From Mycolicibacterium austroafricanum (GTDB lineage: Bacteria; Actinomycetota; Actinomycetes; Mycobacteriales; Mycobacteriaceae): a DNA stretch of 64,000 nucleotides. The DNA lies in contig NZ_HG964458.1 of the NCBI RefSeq assembly GCF_000612725.1, positions 62,001 through 126,000 on the forward strand, read 5' to 3'. Positions 16,093-27,600 of this stretch are shown here, in pieces; the stretch's first letter is position 1, and every line of letters begins with the position of its first letter. The notes under the pieces were generated by a model that searched no databases, had not been told where the DNA came from, and saw nothing but the letters and a program-made list of their open reading frames with translations. The translations under genes and the position numbers were made by a program.

Positions 16093-18024
16093 GTGGGCAG
16101 GAGCGGAGCGACCCGGGAATTGAGGGCAGGTGACACCCTGGCCGCGCCGGTGAGAGTGGCCGGCCAGATGCTCGTTGCGACGGTGGTGGCCGTGGCGGTC
16201 GCGACGGTCAGCCTGGTCGCGATCGCCCGCGTCGAGTGGCCCGCCTACAACTCGTCCAACCAGCTGCACGCGCTGACCACCGTCGGGCAGGTCGCCTGCC
16301 TGATCGGGCTGCTCGCCAGCGGCCTGGCCTGGCGCAGGGGCCGCACCGTCCTGGCCCGCCTCGGTGCGCCGGTGTTCCTGTCCGCGTTCGCCGTCGTCAC
16401 GCTCGCGATGCCGTTGGGCGCCACCAAGCTCTATCTGTTCGGCATCTCGGTGGACCAGCAGTTCCGCACCGAGTACATGACGCGCTTCGCCGACCAGCCC
16501 GGCCTGCACGACATGACCTACATCGGGTTGCCGCCGTTCTATCCGCCCGGCTGGTTCTGGATCGGTGGCCGGCTGGCGGCGCTGACCGGCACACCCGCCT
16601 GGGAGATGTTCAAGCCCTGGTCGGTCGTCTCGATCGCGGTCGCCATCGTGCTGGCGTACGCGCTGTGGGCCGCCATGATCCGCTTCGAGTACGCGTTGGT
16701 GGTGTCCACCGCCACCGCGGCGGCGACACTGGCCTACTCCCCCGCCGAACCGTACGCCGCGATCATCGCCGTGCTGCTGCCGCCGGTATTCGTGCTGGCC
16801 TGGTCCGGCCTGAAGGGCAGGACGCGCCCCGGCGAGCCGGGCATTCGACGCAGCGGCGGTTGGGCGGCGATCGTCGGCACCGGGATCTTCCTGGGCGTGA
16901 CCGGGCTGTTCTACACGCTGCTGCTGGCGTATGCCGCGTTCACGCTGACCGTGATGGCGGTGCTACTGGCCGCCGCACGCAGGCACTGGGACCCGCTGCT
17001 GCGCCTGCTCACCATCGCGGTGATCTCCGGCCTGATCGCGCTGATCGGCTGGGGCCCCTACCTTCTGGCCGCGGCCCGCGGCACTCCCGCCGAGACCGGC
17101 ACCGCACAGCACTACCTGCCCAGAGACGGCGCCGAGCTGTCCTTCCCGATGCTGCAGTTCACGCTGCTGGGCGCGCTGTGTCTGCTCGGCACCGCCTGGC
17201 TGGTGATCTACGCGCGCAGCTCCACGCGGGCAGGCGCGCTGGCCGTCGCCGTGCTGGCCGTCTACGCGTGGTCGCTGCTGTCCATGGTGACCACCCTGGT
17301 GGGCACCACGCTGCTGTCGTTCCGGCTACAGCCGACCCTGACCATCCTGCTGGCCGCCGCGGGCGCCTTCGGGTTCATCGAGGTGACCCGCGCGGCCGCG
17401 GCCCGGGTCCGGCCGGCCAACGCGCCCAAGGTCGTCGCCGTGGCCACCGCCGTCGGCGTGCTGGGCGCCGTCACCTTCAGCCAGGACATCCCGGATGTGC
17501 TGCGCTCCGACATCGTCGTCGCCTACACCGACACCGACGGCTACGGCCAGCGCGCCGACCGGCGACCGCCCGGCGCCGAGCAGTACTACCGGGAGGTCGA
17601 CGCCCGCATCCGGGAGGTGACCGGCCGGCCCCGCAACGAGACCGTCGTGCTCACCGCCGACTACAGCTTCCTGTCCTACTACCCGTACTACGGGTTCCAG
17701 GGACTCACCTCGCACTACGCCAATCCGCTCGCACAGTTCGACCAGCGGGCCGGCGCCATCGAGGGCTGGTCGATGCTGACCGACGCCGACCAGTTCATCG
17801 AGGCGCTCGACGCGATGCCATGGGAGCCGCCGTCGGTGTTCCTGATGCGCCGCGGCGCCAACGACACCTACACGCTGCGCCTGGCCGAGGACGTCTATCC
17901 GAACCAGCCGAACGTGCGGCGGTACCACGTCGCCCTCGACGACGCGCTGTTCGACGACCCGCGCTTCGACGTGTCCACCATCGGGCCGTTCGTGCTGGCC
18001 ATCCGCAAGCCATCTACCATCTAG
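16093..18024 (+). CDS. aftA: Galactan 5-O-arabinofuranosyltransferase AftA
   Basis: A 643-aa GT-C membrane glycosyltransferase, the same length as I recall for Rv3792. About a dozen hydrophobic segments occupy residues 20-455, with a loop YIGLPPFYPPGWFWIGGRL after an early membrane segment. A soluble C-terminal domain (about 470-643) includes DYSFLSYYPYYGFQGLTSHY. AftA transfers the first arabinofuranose residues from decaprenyl-P-arabinose to galactan, priming it for the Emb proteins. The start is GTG 16093, 5 bp after dprE2, and embC follows after 4 bp. Confidence 0.95.
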   Translation: MGRSGATRELRAGDTLAAPVRVAGQMLVATVVAVAVATVSLVAIARVEWPAYNSSNQLHALTTVGQVACLIGLLASGLAWRRGRTVLARLGAPVFLSAFAVVTLAMPLGATKLYLFGISVDQQFRTEYMTRFADQPGLHDMTYIGLPPFYPPGWFWIGGRLAALTGTPAWEMFKPWSVVSIAVAIVLAYALWAAMIRFEYALVVSTATAAATLAYSPAEPYAAIIAVLLPPVFVLAWSGLKGRTRPGEPGIRRSGGWAAIVGTGIFLGVTGLFYTLLLAYAAFTLTVMAVLLAAARRHWDPLLRLLTIAVISGLIALIGWGPYLLAAARGTPAETGTAQHYLPRDGAELSFPMLQFTLLGALCLLGTAWLVIYARSSTRAGALAVAVLAVYAWSLLSMVTTLVGTTLLSFRLQPTLTILLAAAGAFGFIEVTRAAAARVRPANAPKVVAVATAVGVLGAVTFSQDIPDVLRSDIVVAYTDTDGYGQRADRRPPGAEQYYREVDARIREVTGRPRNETVVLTADYSFLSYYPYYGFQGLTSHYANPLAQFDQRAGAIEGWSMLTDADQFIEALDAMPWEPPSVFLMRRGANDTYTLRLAEDVYPNQPNVRRYHVALDDALFDDPRFDVSTIGPFVLAIRKPSTI

Positions 18025-18028
18025 CCCC

Positions 18029-21000
18029 GTGGTGCCACAGCCAGTTCGGTCCGCGGAGCCGACGCCGCCGCCGAACGGCAGCAATCACCGCACCTCGCGG
18101 CTCATCGCGATCGTCGCGGGGCTGTTGGGCACGATGCTGGCCGTCGCCACCCCGCTGTTGCCCGTCAACCAGACCACCGCACAACTGAACTGGCCGCAGA
18201 ACGGCGTGCTGCGCAGCGTCGACGCCCCGCTCATCGGCTACGTCGCGACGGATCTGGAAATCACCGTGCCGTGCAGCGCCGCGGCGGGGCTGGACCGGCC
18301 CGGCCGCACAGTGCTGCTTTCGACGGTCCCCAAGCAGGCGCCCAACGCCGTGGACCGCGGCCTGCTCATCGAGCGCGTCAACAACGACCTGCTCGTCATC
18401 GTCCGCAACACCCCGGTGGTCAGTGCCCCGCTCGACCAGGTGCTCAGCCCGGCGTGCGAGCGGCTGCGGTTCACCGCGCACGCCGACAAGGTGACCGGCG
18501 AGTTCGTCGGCCTGCAGGCCCAGCCTGACGACGGCGGCCCGGCGGACGCGACCGAACCGACCGAGCCGTTGCGCGGTGAGCGCGGCGGCTACGACTTCCG
18601 CCCGCAGATCGTCGGCGTCTTCACCGACCTGTCCGGCCCCGCCCCGCCCGGCCTGGAGTTCTCGGCGACCATCGACACCCGCTACAGCACGTCCCCGACA
18701 TGGGCGAAGCTGCTCGCGATGATCGTCGGCATCGCGATGACGCTCGTGTCCCTGTGCGCGCTGCACGTGCTGGACCGCGCCGACGGCCGACGGCACAAGC
18801 GTTTCCTGCCCAACCGCTGGTGGTCGGTGTCGGCGCTGGACGGCCTGGTGGCCGCCGTCCTGGTCTGGTGGCACTTCGTCGGCGCGAACACCGCCGACGA
18901 CGGCTACATCCTGACCATGGCCCGCGTCTCCGAGAACGCCGGCTACATGGCCAACTACTACCGCTGGTTCGGCACCCCCGAGGCCCCGTTCGGCTGGTAC
19001 TACGACCTGCTCGCCGTGTGGGCCCAGGTCAGCACCGCCAGCGTGTGGATGCGGCTGCCGACCCTGCTGATGGGGCTGGCCTGCTGGTGGGTGATCAGCC
19101 GGGAGGTCATCCCCCGCCTCGGCTCGGCGGTCAAACACAGCAGGGCCGCCGCCTGGACGGCCGCCGGCCTGTTCCTGGCCTTCTGGCTGCCGCTGAACAA
19201 CGGCCTGCGGCCCGAACCGATCATCGCGCTGGGCATCCTGCTGACCTGGTGCTCGGTGGAGCGCGGCGTCGCGACCAGCAGGCTGATGCCCGTGGCCGTC
19301 GCGATCATCATCGGTGCGCTCACCCTGTTCTCCGGCCCGACCGGCATCGCCGCCGTCGGCGCCCTACTGGTCGCCGTCGGCCCGCTGAAAACCATTGTGG
19401 CCGCCCATGTCTCACGGTTCGGCTATTGGGCGCTGCTGGCCCCGATCGCCGCGGCGGGCACGGTCACCATCTTCCTGATCTTCCGGGACCAGACCCTGGC
19501 CGCCGAGCTGCAGGCCAGCAGCTTCAAATCGGCGGTCGGCCCCAGCCTGGCCTGGTTCGACGAACACATCCGCTACTCACGGCTGTTCACCACCAGCCCC
19601 GACGGCTCGGTCGCCCGCCGGTTCGCGGTCCTCACGCTGCTGCTCGCGCTCGTCGTCGCCATCGCGATGACACTGCGCAAAGGGCGGATTCCGGGCACCG
19701 CCGCCGGGCCCAGCCGCCGCATCATCGGCATCACCGTCATCTCGTTCCTGGCCATGATGTTCACTCCCACCAAGTGGACCCACCACTTCGGGGTGTTCGC
19801 CGGCCTGGCCGGTTCCCTCGGAGCGCTGGCCGCCGTCGCCGTCTCCGCCGCGGCGATGCGCTCACCACGCAACCGCGCCATCTTCACCGCCGCCGTGCTG
19901 TTCCTGACGGCGTTGTCGTTCGCCACCGTGAACGGGTGGTGGTACGTGTCCAACTTCGGCGTGCCATGGTCGAATTCGTTCCCGGAGTGGAAGTTCGGAT
20001 TCACCACCATGCTGCTCGGGCTGTCCGTGGTGGCCCTGCTGATCGCAGCGTGGCTCCACTTCTCCGGACGTGACGTGCCACCGCCCGACGGCACCCCGCC
20101 GCGATGGAAGCGAATCCTTCAGGCGCCGTTGGCGATTGCCACGTGGGCGCTGGTCGTGTTCGAGGTGGTCTCGCTGACCACCGCAATGCTCGGCCAGTAC
20201 CCGGCCTGGACCGTGGGCCGGTCCAACCTGCAGGCCCTGACCGGCAAGACGTGCGGCCTGGCCGAGGACGTCATGGTCGAACAGGACACCAACGCGGGCA
20301 TGCTCGCCCCGATCGGGGTCCCGGTCGGCGACGCACTCGGCGAGGTGACCTCAGAAGGCTTCAACCCCAACGGGATCCCTTCGGATCTGTCGGCGGACCC
20401 GGTCATGGAGCAACCCGGCTCGGACAATTTCGCCGACACCGACAACAACGGCGACACCGGCAGCGAAGCCGGGACGGAGGGCGGCACCACCGTCGCCGCC
20501 GGTGTCAACGGCTCGCGCGCCCGGCTGCCGTTCGGTCTGGACCCGGCAGGCACCCCGGTGCTCGGCAGCTGGCGCGGCGGAACCCAGCAGCCTGCGTTCC
20601 TGCGTTCGGCCTGGTACCAGCTGCCCGCGGGCTGGAACGACAGGAACCGTTCCGATTCGTTGCTCGTCGTCGCCGCCGCCGGCCGGTTCGATCAGGGCGA
20701 GGTCCTCGTGCAGTGGGCGGGCCCGGACGGTGAACCGGCGGGCAGCACCGGGTTCGACGACGTCGGCGCCGCCCCGGCCTGGCGCAACCTGCGCACCCCG
20801 CTGTCGGCGATCCCTGCCGAGGCCACCCAGATCCGGTTGGTCGCCAGCGACGACGATCTGAGCCCCGAGCACTGGATCGCGGTCACGCCGCCCCGCATCC
20901 CCGAGCTGCGCACGCTGCAGGACGTCGTCGGGTCCAGCGACCCGGTGCTGCTCGACTGGCTGGTCGGTCTGGCCTTCCCGTGCCAGCGCCCGTTCGGCCA

Positions 21001-21289
21001 CCGCAACGGCGTCATCGAGGTGCCGAAGTGGCGGATCCTGCCCGACCGGTTCGGCGCCGAGGCCAACTCCCCGGTGATGGACTACCTCGGCGGCGGTCCG
21101 CTCGGCATCACCGAACTGCTGCTGCGCCCCGTCACCGTGCCGACGTATCTGAAGGACGCCTGGTACCGCGACTGGGGCGCGCTGCAGCGGCTGCTGCCGT
21201 TCTACCCGAACGCCGAACCGGCGCGTCTGGATCTCGGCACGGCGGAGCGCAGCGGGTTGTGGAGCCCGGCACCACTGCGGCTGAGCTAA
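18029..21289 (+). CDS. embC: Arabinosyltransferase EmbC
   Basis: A 1086-aa GT-C enzyme with an N-terminal membrane segment (about 24-45), an extracellular carbohydrate-binding-like domain, a multi-spanning core (about 215-700) and a large C-terminal carbohydrate-binding domain. The catalytic motif after the second membrane segment is ANTADDGYILTMARV. By gene order (first of embC-A-B) and by sequence it is EmbC, which elongates lipoarabinomannan arabinan; EmbA/EmbB act on arabinogalactan. GTG 18029 is the start; 65 bp separate it from embA. Confidence 0.95.
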   Translation: MVPQPVRSAEPTPPPNGSNHRTSRLIAIVAGLLGTMLAVATPLLPVNQTTAQLNWPQNGVLRSVDAPLIGYVATDLEITVPCSAAAGLDRPGRTVLLSTVPKQAPNAVDRGLLIERVNNDLLVIVRNTPVVSAPLDQVLSPACERLRFTAHADKVTGEFVGLQAQPDDGGPADATEPTEPLRGERGGYDFRPQIVGVFTDLSGPAPPGLEFSATIDTRYSTSPTWAKLLAMIVGIAMTLVSLCALHVLDRADGRRHKRFLPNRWWSVSALDGLVAAVLVWWHFVGANTADDGYILTMARVSENAGYMANYYRWFGTPEAPFGWYYDLLAVWAQVSTASVWMRLPTLLMGLACWWVISREVIPRLGSAVKHSRAAAWTAAGLFLAFWLPLNNGLRPEPIIALGILLTWCSVERGVATSRLMPVAVAIIIGALTLFSGPTGIAAVGALLVAVGPLKTIVAAHVSRFGYWALLAPIAAAGTVTIFLIFRDQTLAAELQASSFKSAVGPSLAWFDEHIRYSRLFTTSPDGSVARRFAVLTLLLALVVAIAMTLRKGRIPGTAAGPSRRIIGITVISFLAMMFTPTKWTHHFGVFAGLAGSLGALAAVAVSAAAMRSPRNRAIFTAAVLFLTALSFATVNGWWYVSNFGVPWSNSFPEWKFGFTTMLLGLSVVALLIAAWLHFSGRDVPPPDGTPPRWKRILQAPLAIATWALVVFEVVSLTTAMLGQYPAWTVGRSNLQALTGKTCGLAEDVMVEQDTNAGMLAPIGVPVGDALGEVTSEGFNPNGIPSDLSADPVMEQPGSDNFADTDNNGDTGSEAGTEGGTTVAAGVNGSRARLPFGLDPAGTPVLGSWRGGTQQPAFLRSAWYQLPAGWNDRNRSDSLLVVAAAGRFDQGEVLVQWAGPDGEPAGSTGFDDVGAAPAWRNLRTPLSAIPAEATQIRLVASDDDLSPEHWIAVTPPRIPELRTLQDVVGSSDPVLLDWLVGLAFPCQRPFGHRNGVIEVPKWRILPDRFGAEANSPVMDYLGGGPLGITELLLRPVTVPTYLKDAWYRDWGALQRLLPFYPNAEPARLDLGTAERSGLWSPAPLRLS

Positions 21290-21354
21290 CAGCTCGGTCG
21301 CACCGCGGCACGCCGAAGTTCCCGTCCTAGGAACGTCGCCTACCATCGAGCCTC

Positions 21355-24300
21355 GTGCCTGCCCCGTCCGCCCGCCTCGTCGCCGTCATCGCGGGGCTTC
21401 TCGGAATGCTCCTGTGCGGGCTGGCGCCCCTGCTTCCGGTGAAGCAGTCCACGGCCACCATCACCTGGCCGCAATCGGTGAACGCCGAAGGCTTCGTCAG
21501 CGACATCACCGCCCCACTCGTGTCGGGTGCGCCGCACGCGCTGGACGTCACCATCCCGTGCCCGGCGGTGGCGACACTGCCCGGCGACGACGGGGTGGTG
21601 TTCTCCACGATCCCGGCCGACGGTATCGACGCGGGCCGCAACGGACTGTTCGTGCGCGCCAACGCCGACGTCGTCTACGTCGCATTCCGCGACACCGTCG
21701 CCGCGGTCGCGCCGCGCGAGGCCGTCGACTCCGGCGCGTGCAGCGAGCTGCGTATCTGGGCCGGTGTCGGCGCGGTCGGCGCGGACTTCGTCGGTATCCC
21801 CGGCGCGGCGGGCACCCTCGAGCCAGAGAAGCGTCCGCAGGTCGCGGGCGTTTTCACCGACCTGGAAGCGGGCCCCGATTCCGGCCTGCGCGCCCGCATC
21901 GACGTCGACACCCGGTTCATCACGACGCCGACGACGGTCAAGCTCGCCGTGATGGTGCTGGGCGTGCTGTGCGTGATCGCGGCGATCGTCGCGCTCGCGG
22001 TGCTGGACCGGGCCTCGGGTCGCCGGATGCCCCGGGAGCTGCGGCGCCGCCGCCGCACCGGGCTGTGGACCTGGTTGACCGACGCCGCCGTCGTCGGCAG
22101 CCTGCTGATCTGGCACCTGGTCGGGGCGCTTTCGTCCGACGACGGCTACAACACCACCATCGCGCGGGTGTCCGGGGAAGCCGGCTACATCACCAACTAC
22201 TACCGCTACTTCGGCGCGTCGGAAGCCCCGTTCGACTGGTACCAGAGTGTGCTGGCCCAGCTGGCGTCGATCAGCACGGCGAGTGTGTGGCTGCGCCTGC
22301 CCGCCACTGCCGCCGCGATCGGGACCTGGCTGATCGTCAGCCGCTGCGTGCTGCCGAGGCTGGGCAGGCGGGTGGCGGACAACCGGGTCGCGGTGCTGAC
22401 CGGCGGGGCGGTGTTCCTGGCCGCGTGGCTGCCGTTCAACAACGGGCTGCGCCCCGAACCCCTGATCGCCTTCGGTGTGGTGGCGGCGTGGATCTTGACC
22501 GAGCGGGCGCTGGCGACGCGCAGGCTGTGGCCGTACGCCGTGGCGATCGTGGTCGCGGTCTTCTCGGTGACGCTGGCCCCGCAGGGCCTGGTCGCGCTCG
22601 CACCGCTGCTCGTCGGTGCCCGCGGGGTGACGCGGATCGTCGCCGCGCGGCGTCCCGTCGACGGCCTGGCGGCCCAGCTGGCCCCGCTCGCCGCGGCCGC
22701 GTCGCTGCTGTTCGTCGTCGTCTTCCGCGACCAGACCCTGGCCACCGTCGCCGAGTCGGTCCGCATCAAATACGTCGTCGGCCCGACGATCCCCTGGTAT
22801 CAGGAGTTCCTGCGGTACTACTTCCTGACCGTCGAGGAGAGCGTCGACGGGTCGCTGACCCGGCGTTTCTCGGTGCTGATCCTGCTGCTGTGCCTGTTCG
22901 GCGTGCTGATGGTGCTGCTGCGCCGCGGCAGCCTGCCCGGCGCCGTCAACGGACCCGTGTGGCGGCTGGCGGGCACGACCGCGATCGGGCTGCTGCTGCT
23001 GACACTGACCCCGACCAAGTGGGCGGTGCAGTTCGGCGTGTTCGCCGGCCTCGCGGGTGCTCTCGGCGCGATCACCGCGTTCGCGTTCGCCCGGGTCGGG
23101 CTGCACAGCCGCCGCAACCTGGCGCTGTATGTGACCGCGCTGCTGTTCGTGCTGGCGTGGGCTACCTCGGGCATCAACGGCTGGTTCTACGTCGGCAACT
23201 ACGGCGTGCCGTGGTTCGACAAGCAGCCCGTCATCGTGGGCTACCCGGTGACCACGATCTTCCTGGTGCTCGCCATCGCGTGCGGCCTGCTCGCCGGCTG
23301 GCTGCACTTCCGGATGGACTACGCCGGGCACACCGAGGTCGCCGACACCGGGCGCAACCGGGCGCTGGCGTCCACCCCGCTGCTCGTGGTCGCCGTGATC
23401 ATGGTGGTGCTCGAACTCGGGTCGATGCTCAAGGCCACCGCGGGCCGCTATCCCGTCTACACCACCGGCGCGGCGAACATCTCCGCGTTGCGCTCAGGTC
23501 TGTCGGACGCCTCCTGTTCGATGGCCGACGCGGTGCTCGTCGAGGCCGACACCAACGCGGGCATGCTGACCCCGGTGCCAGGCCAGCGCTTCGGCGAGTA
23601 CGGGCCCCTCGGCGGCGAAGACCCCGTGGGCTTCACCCCCAACGGCGTCAGCGACACCCTTGAGCCGGCCGAGCCGGTGGCGGCCAACCCGGGCACCGTC
23701 AACTCCGACGGCCCCGTCGACAAGCCGAACATCGGCGTCGGTTACGCGGCGGGCACCGGCGGCGGCTACGGACCCGAAGGCGTCAACGGGTCCCGAGTGT
23801 TCCTGCCGTTCGGGCTCGACCCGGCCACCACGCCGGTGATGGGCAGTTTCGACGAGAACACCCTCGCCGCGAAGGCCACCTCGGCCTGGTATCAGCTACC
23901 GCCCCGCACCCCGGACCGGCCGCTGGTGAGCGTCGCCGCGGCGGGCGCGATCTGGTACTACAACGAGGACGGCTCCTTCAACTACGGCCAGTCCCTCAAA
24001 CTGCAGTGGGGTGTGCACCGGCCCGACGGTTCCTACCAGGAACTCGGCGAGGTGCAGCCGATCGACATCTTCGTCCAGAAGGCGTGGCGCAACCTGCGGT
24101 TCCCGCTGGAGTGGGCGCCGCCGGAGGCCAATGTGGCCCGCATCGTGGCCGACGACCCGAACCTGTCCGAGGACCAGTGGTTCGCGTTCACACCGCCGCG
24201 GGTGCCGGTGCTGCAGACCGCACAGGACTTCCTCGGCAGGCAGACCCCGGTGCTGATGGACATCGCCACCGCGGCCAACTTCCCGTGCCAGCGGCCGTTC

Positions 24301-24606
24301 ACCGAGCACCTCGGGATCGCCGAACTGCCCGAGTACCGGATCATGCCGAACTTCAAGCAGATCGTCGTGTCGTCGAACCAGTGGCAGGCCGCCCAGGACG
24401 GCGGGCCGTTCCTGTTCATCCAGGCGTTGCTGCGCACCGAGTCGATCCCGACGTATCTCAGCGGTGACTGGTACCGCGACTGGGGTTCGCTGGAGCGGTA
24501 CCTACGGGTGGTGCCGAAAGACGAGGCGCCCGACGCCTTGATCGAGGAAGGGTCGACGCGAGTGTTCGGCTGGAGCCGTGGCGGACCGATCAGGGCACTG
24601 CCGTGA
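21355..24606 (+). CDS. embA: Arabinosyltransferase EmbA
   Basis: A 1083-aa paralogue of EmbC/EmbB with the same architecture. The catalytic-loop region reads ALSSDDGYNTTIARV, retaining the two aspartates but diverging after them (YNTT instead of YIL). The middle-gene position and this divergence identify EmbA, which forms a heterodimer with EmbB to add the terminal branched arabinan of arabinogalactan. GTG 21355 is the start. The last codons overlap the embB start (GTGA), so the two products are translated in a coupled way, fitting their heterodimer. Confidence 0.95.
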   Translation: MPAPSARLVAVIAGLLGMLLCGLAPLLPVKQSTATITWPQSVNAEGFVSDITAPLVSGAPHALDVTIPCPAVATLPGDDGVVFSTIPADGIDAGRNGLFVRANADVVYVAFRDTVAAVAPREAVDSGACSELRIWAGVGAVGADFVGIPGAAGTLEPEKRPQVAGVFTDLEAGPDSGLRARIDVDTRFITTPTTVKLAVMVLGVLCVIAAIVALAVLDRASGRRMPRELRRRRRTGLWTWLTDAAVVGSLLIWHLVGALSSDDGYNTTIARVSGEAGYITNYYRYFGASEAPFDWYQSVLAQLASISTASVWLRLPATAAAIGTWLIVSRCVLPRLGRRVADNRVAVLTGGAVFLAAWLPFNNGLRPEPLIAFGVVAAWILTERALATRRLWPYAVAIVVAVFSVTLAPQGLVALAPLLVGARGVTRIVAARRPVDGLAAQLAPLAAAASLLFVVVFRDQTLATVAESVRIKYVVGPTIPWYQEFLRYYFLTVEESVDGSLTRRFSVLILLLCLFGVLMVLLRRGSLPGAVNGPVWRLAGTTAIGLLLLTLTPTKWAVQFGVFAGLAGALGAITAFAFARVGLHSRRNLALYVTALLFVLAWATSGINGWFYVGNYGVPWFDKQPVIVGYPVTTIFLVLAIACGLLAGWLHFRMDYAGHTEVADTGRNRALASTPLLVVAVIMVVLELGSMLKATAGRYPVYTTGAANISALRSGLSDASCSMADAVLVEADTNAGMLTPVPGQRFGEYGPLGGEDPVGFTPNGVSDTLEPAEPVAANPGTVNSDGPVDKPNIGVGYAAGTGGGYGPEGVNGSRVFLPFGLDPATTPVMGSFDENTLAAKATSAWYQLPPRTPDRPLVSVAAAGAIWYYNEDGSFNYGQSLKLQWGVHRPDGSYQELGEVQPIDIFVQKAWRNLRFPLEWAPPEANVARIVADDPNLSEDQWFAFTPPRVPVLQTAQDFLGRQTPVLMDIATAANFPCQRPFTEHLGIAELPEYRIMPNFKQIVVSSNQWQAAQDGGPFLFIQALLRTESIPTYLSGDWYRDWGSLERYLRVVPKDEAPDALIEEGSTRVFGWSRGGPIRALP

Positions 24607-27600
24607 GCGGCACATCGGGCGAAGCCGTGAGCGGTACATCGGCAGGAGCCGTGAACATCGACGCAAGAGACGTGAAGATCGCGCGCTGGGTCGCCACGAT
24701 CGCCGGCCTGCTCGGCTTCGTGCTGGCGGTCTCGATCCCGCTGCTGCCGGTCACCCAGACCACGGCGACGCTGAACTGGCCGCAGCAGAACCGCCTCGAC
24801 AACGTCACTGCCCCGTTGATCTCCCAGGCGCCGGTGAGCCTGACCGCGACCGTGCCGTGCGAGGTCGTCCGGTCGATGCCGGCCGACGGCGGCCTGCTGC
24901 TCGGCACCGCACCGGCCGAGGGCCGGGACGCCGCGTTGAACGCGATGCTGGTCACGGTCTCCGACGACCGGGTCGACGTGATCGTGCGCAATGTCGTGGT
25001 GGCCAGCGTCGATCGGGACCGGGTCGCCGGGCCCGGCTGTGAGCGCATCGACATCACCTCGAACCTGGACGGAACGTTCGCCGAATTCGTCGGACTGACA
25101 CAGGTTTCCGGCGACAACGCCGGACAACCGCAGCGCACCGGCTACCCCGATCCCAACCTGCGGCCCGCCATCGTGGGTGTGTTCACCGACCTGACCGGGC
25201 CCGCCCCGCCGGGCCTGTCGTTCTCGGCCACGATCGACACCCGCTACACCACCCATCCGACGGCGCTCAAGCTCGCCGCGATCCTGCTCGCGATCGTCAG
25301 CACCGTCATCGCACTGCTGGCACTGTGGCGGCTGGACCGGCTCGACGGCCGGCGCATGCACCGGGTCATCCCGACCCGCTGGCGCACCCTGACCGCAGTC
25401 GACGGTGTCGTCGTCGGCGGGTTCGCACTCTGGTACGTCATCGGGGCGAACTCCTCGGACGACGGCTACATCCTGCAGATGGCGCGGGTCGCCGACCACG
25501 CCGGCTACATGTCGAACTACTTCCGCTGGTTCGGCAGCCCCGAGGACCCCTTCGGCTGGTACTACAACCTGCTGGCGCTGATGACGCAGGTCAGCACCGC
25601 AAGCATCTGGATGCGGCTCCCCGACCTTGTCTGCGCCCTGGTCTGCTGGCTGCTGCTGTCCCGCGAGGTACTGCCCCGGCTCGGTCCGGCGGTGTCGGGG
25701 AGCCGCGCCGCGCTGTGGGCCGCGGGGCTGGTGCTGCTGGCGGCGTGGATGCCGTTCAACAACGGCCTGCGCCCCGAAGGCCAGATCGCCACCGGTGCGC
25801 TGATCACCTATGTGCTGATCGAGCGTGCGGTGACATCGGGCCGGCTCACCCCCGCGGCGCTGGCCATCACGACGGCGGCGTTCACCCTCGGCATCCAGCC
25901 GACCGGGCTGATCGCGGTGGCCGCGCTCGTCGCCGGCGGCCGTCCGATCCTGCGGATCCTGATGCGGCGACGCCAACTGGTCGGGCTGTGGCCGCTGCTC
26001 GCGCCGCTGCTGGCCGCGGGCACCGTCGTGCTCGCGGTGGTGTTCGCCGACCAGACGTTGGCGACGGTTCTGGAAGCCACCAAGATCCGCACCGCGATCG
26101 GCCCCAGCCAGGAGTGGTGGACCGAGAACCTGCGGTACTACTACCTGGTCCTGCCCACCACCGACGGTGCGATCGCCCGGCGGGTGGCGTTCCTGTTCAC
26201 CGCGCTGTGCCTGTTCTCGTCGCTGTTCATCATGTTGCGGCGCAAGCGCGTTCCCGGTGTCGCCCGCGGCCCGGCCTGGCGGTTGATGGGCGTCATCTTC
26301 GCGACCATCTTCTTCCTGATGTTCACCCCCACCAAGTGGATCCACCACTTCGGGCTGTTCGCCGCGGTGGGCGGCGCGATGGCGGCGCTGGCGACGGTGC
26401 TGGTGTCACCGGTGGTGCTGCGCTCGGCACGCAACCGGATGGCCTTCCTGGCCGGTGTGCTGTTCATCCTGGCGCTGTGCTTCGCCTCGACGAACGGCTG
26501 GTGGTACGTCTCCAACTTCGGTGCCCCGTACAACAACTCGGTGCCGCAACTGGGCGGGGTGACCGCCAGCGCGGTGTTCTTCACGCTGTTCGGGGTCGCC
26601 GCACTGTGGGCGTTCTGGCTGCACCTGCGCAACAAGCAGGACTCCCGCGTGGTCGATGCGCTCACCGCCGCCCCGATCCCGGTCGCCGCCGGATTCATGG
26701 TGCTGTTCATGGTGGCGTCGATGGCGATCGGCGTGGTGCGCCAGTACCCCACCTACTCCAACGGCTGGGCCAACATCCGCGCGTTCGCCGGCGGCTGCGG
26801 GCTGGCCGACGACGTGCTCGTCGAACCCGACTCCAACGCCGGCTTCCTGCAACCGATCCCGGGTCGGTACGGCCCGCTGGGCCCGCTCGGCGGCACCGAC
26901 CCGGCGGGCTTCTCCCCCAACGGAGTTCCCGACCGGATCATCGCCGAGGCGATCCGGTTGAACAACCCACAGCCCGGTACCGACTACGACTGGAACCGGC
27001 CGATCAAGTTGTCTCGCCCCGGCGTCAACGGCTCCACGGTGCCCCTGCCGTACGGCCTCGACCCGGCCCGCGTCCCGGTCGCCGGTACGTACTCGACCGG
27101 GCCGCAACAGGAGAGCCGGCTCGCCTCGGCCTGGTACGAGCTGCCGCCCGCCGACGCCGCGCACCCCCTCGTGGTGATCACCGCGGCGGGGACGATCTCG
27201 GGCACCAGCGTCGCGGAGGCGGACACGTCCGGCCAGACCGTCGAGCTCGAGTACGCCACCCGCGGACCGGACGGCGCGCCCGTCGCGGCGGGCCGGGTCA
27301 GCCCGTTCGACATCGGCCCCACGCCGTCCTGGCGCAACCTGCGCTATCCGCGCGCCCAGATCCCGGCCGACGCGGTCGCGGTCCGGGTGGTCGCCGAGGA
27401 CCTGTCGCTGGGCCGGGGCGACTGGGTCGCCGTGACGCCCCCGCGCGTCCCCGAGGTGAAATCGGTGCAGGAGTACATCGGTTCCGAGCAGCCGGTGCTG
27501 ATGGACTGGGCGGTCGGGCTGGCGTTCCCCTGCCAGCAGCCCATGCTGCACGCCAACGGCGTCACCGACATCCCGAAATTCCGCATCTCGCCGGACTATT

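Noticed and set aside
24033..26348. 771-codon minus-strand frame across embA and embB
   Set aside because: Antisense of two conserved Emb proteins; a composition artefact.
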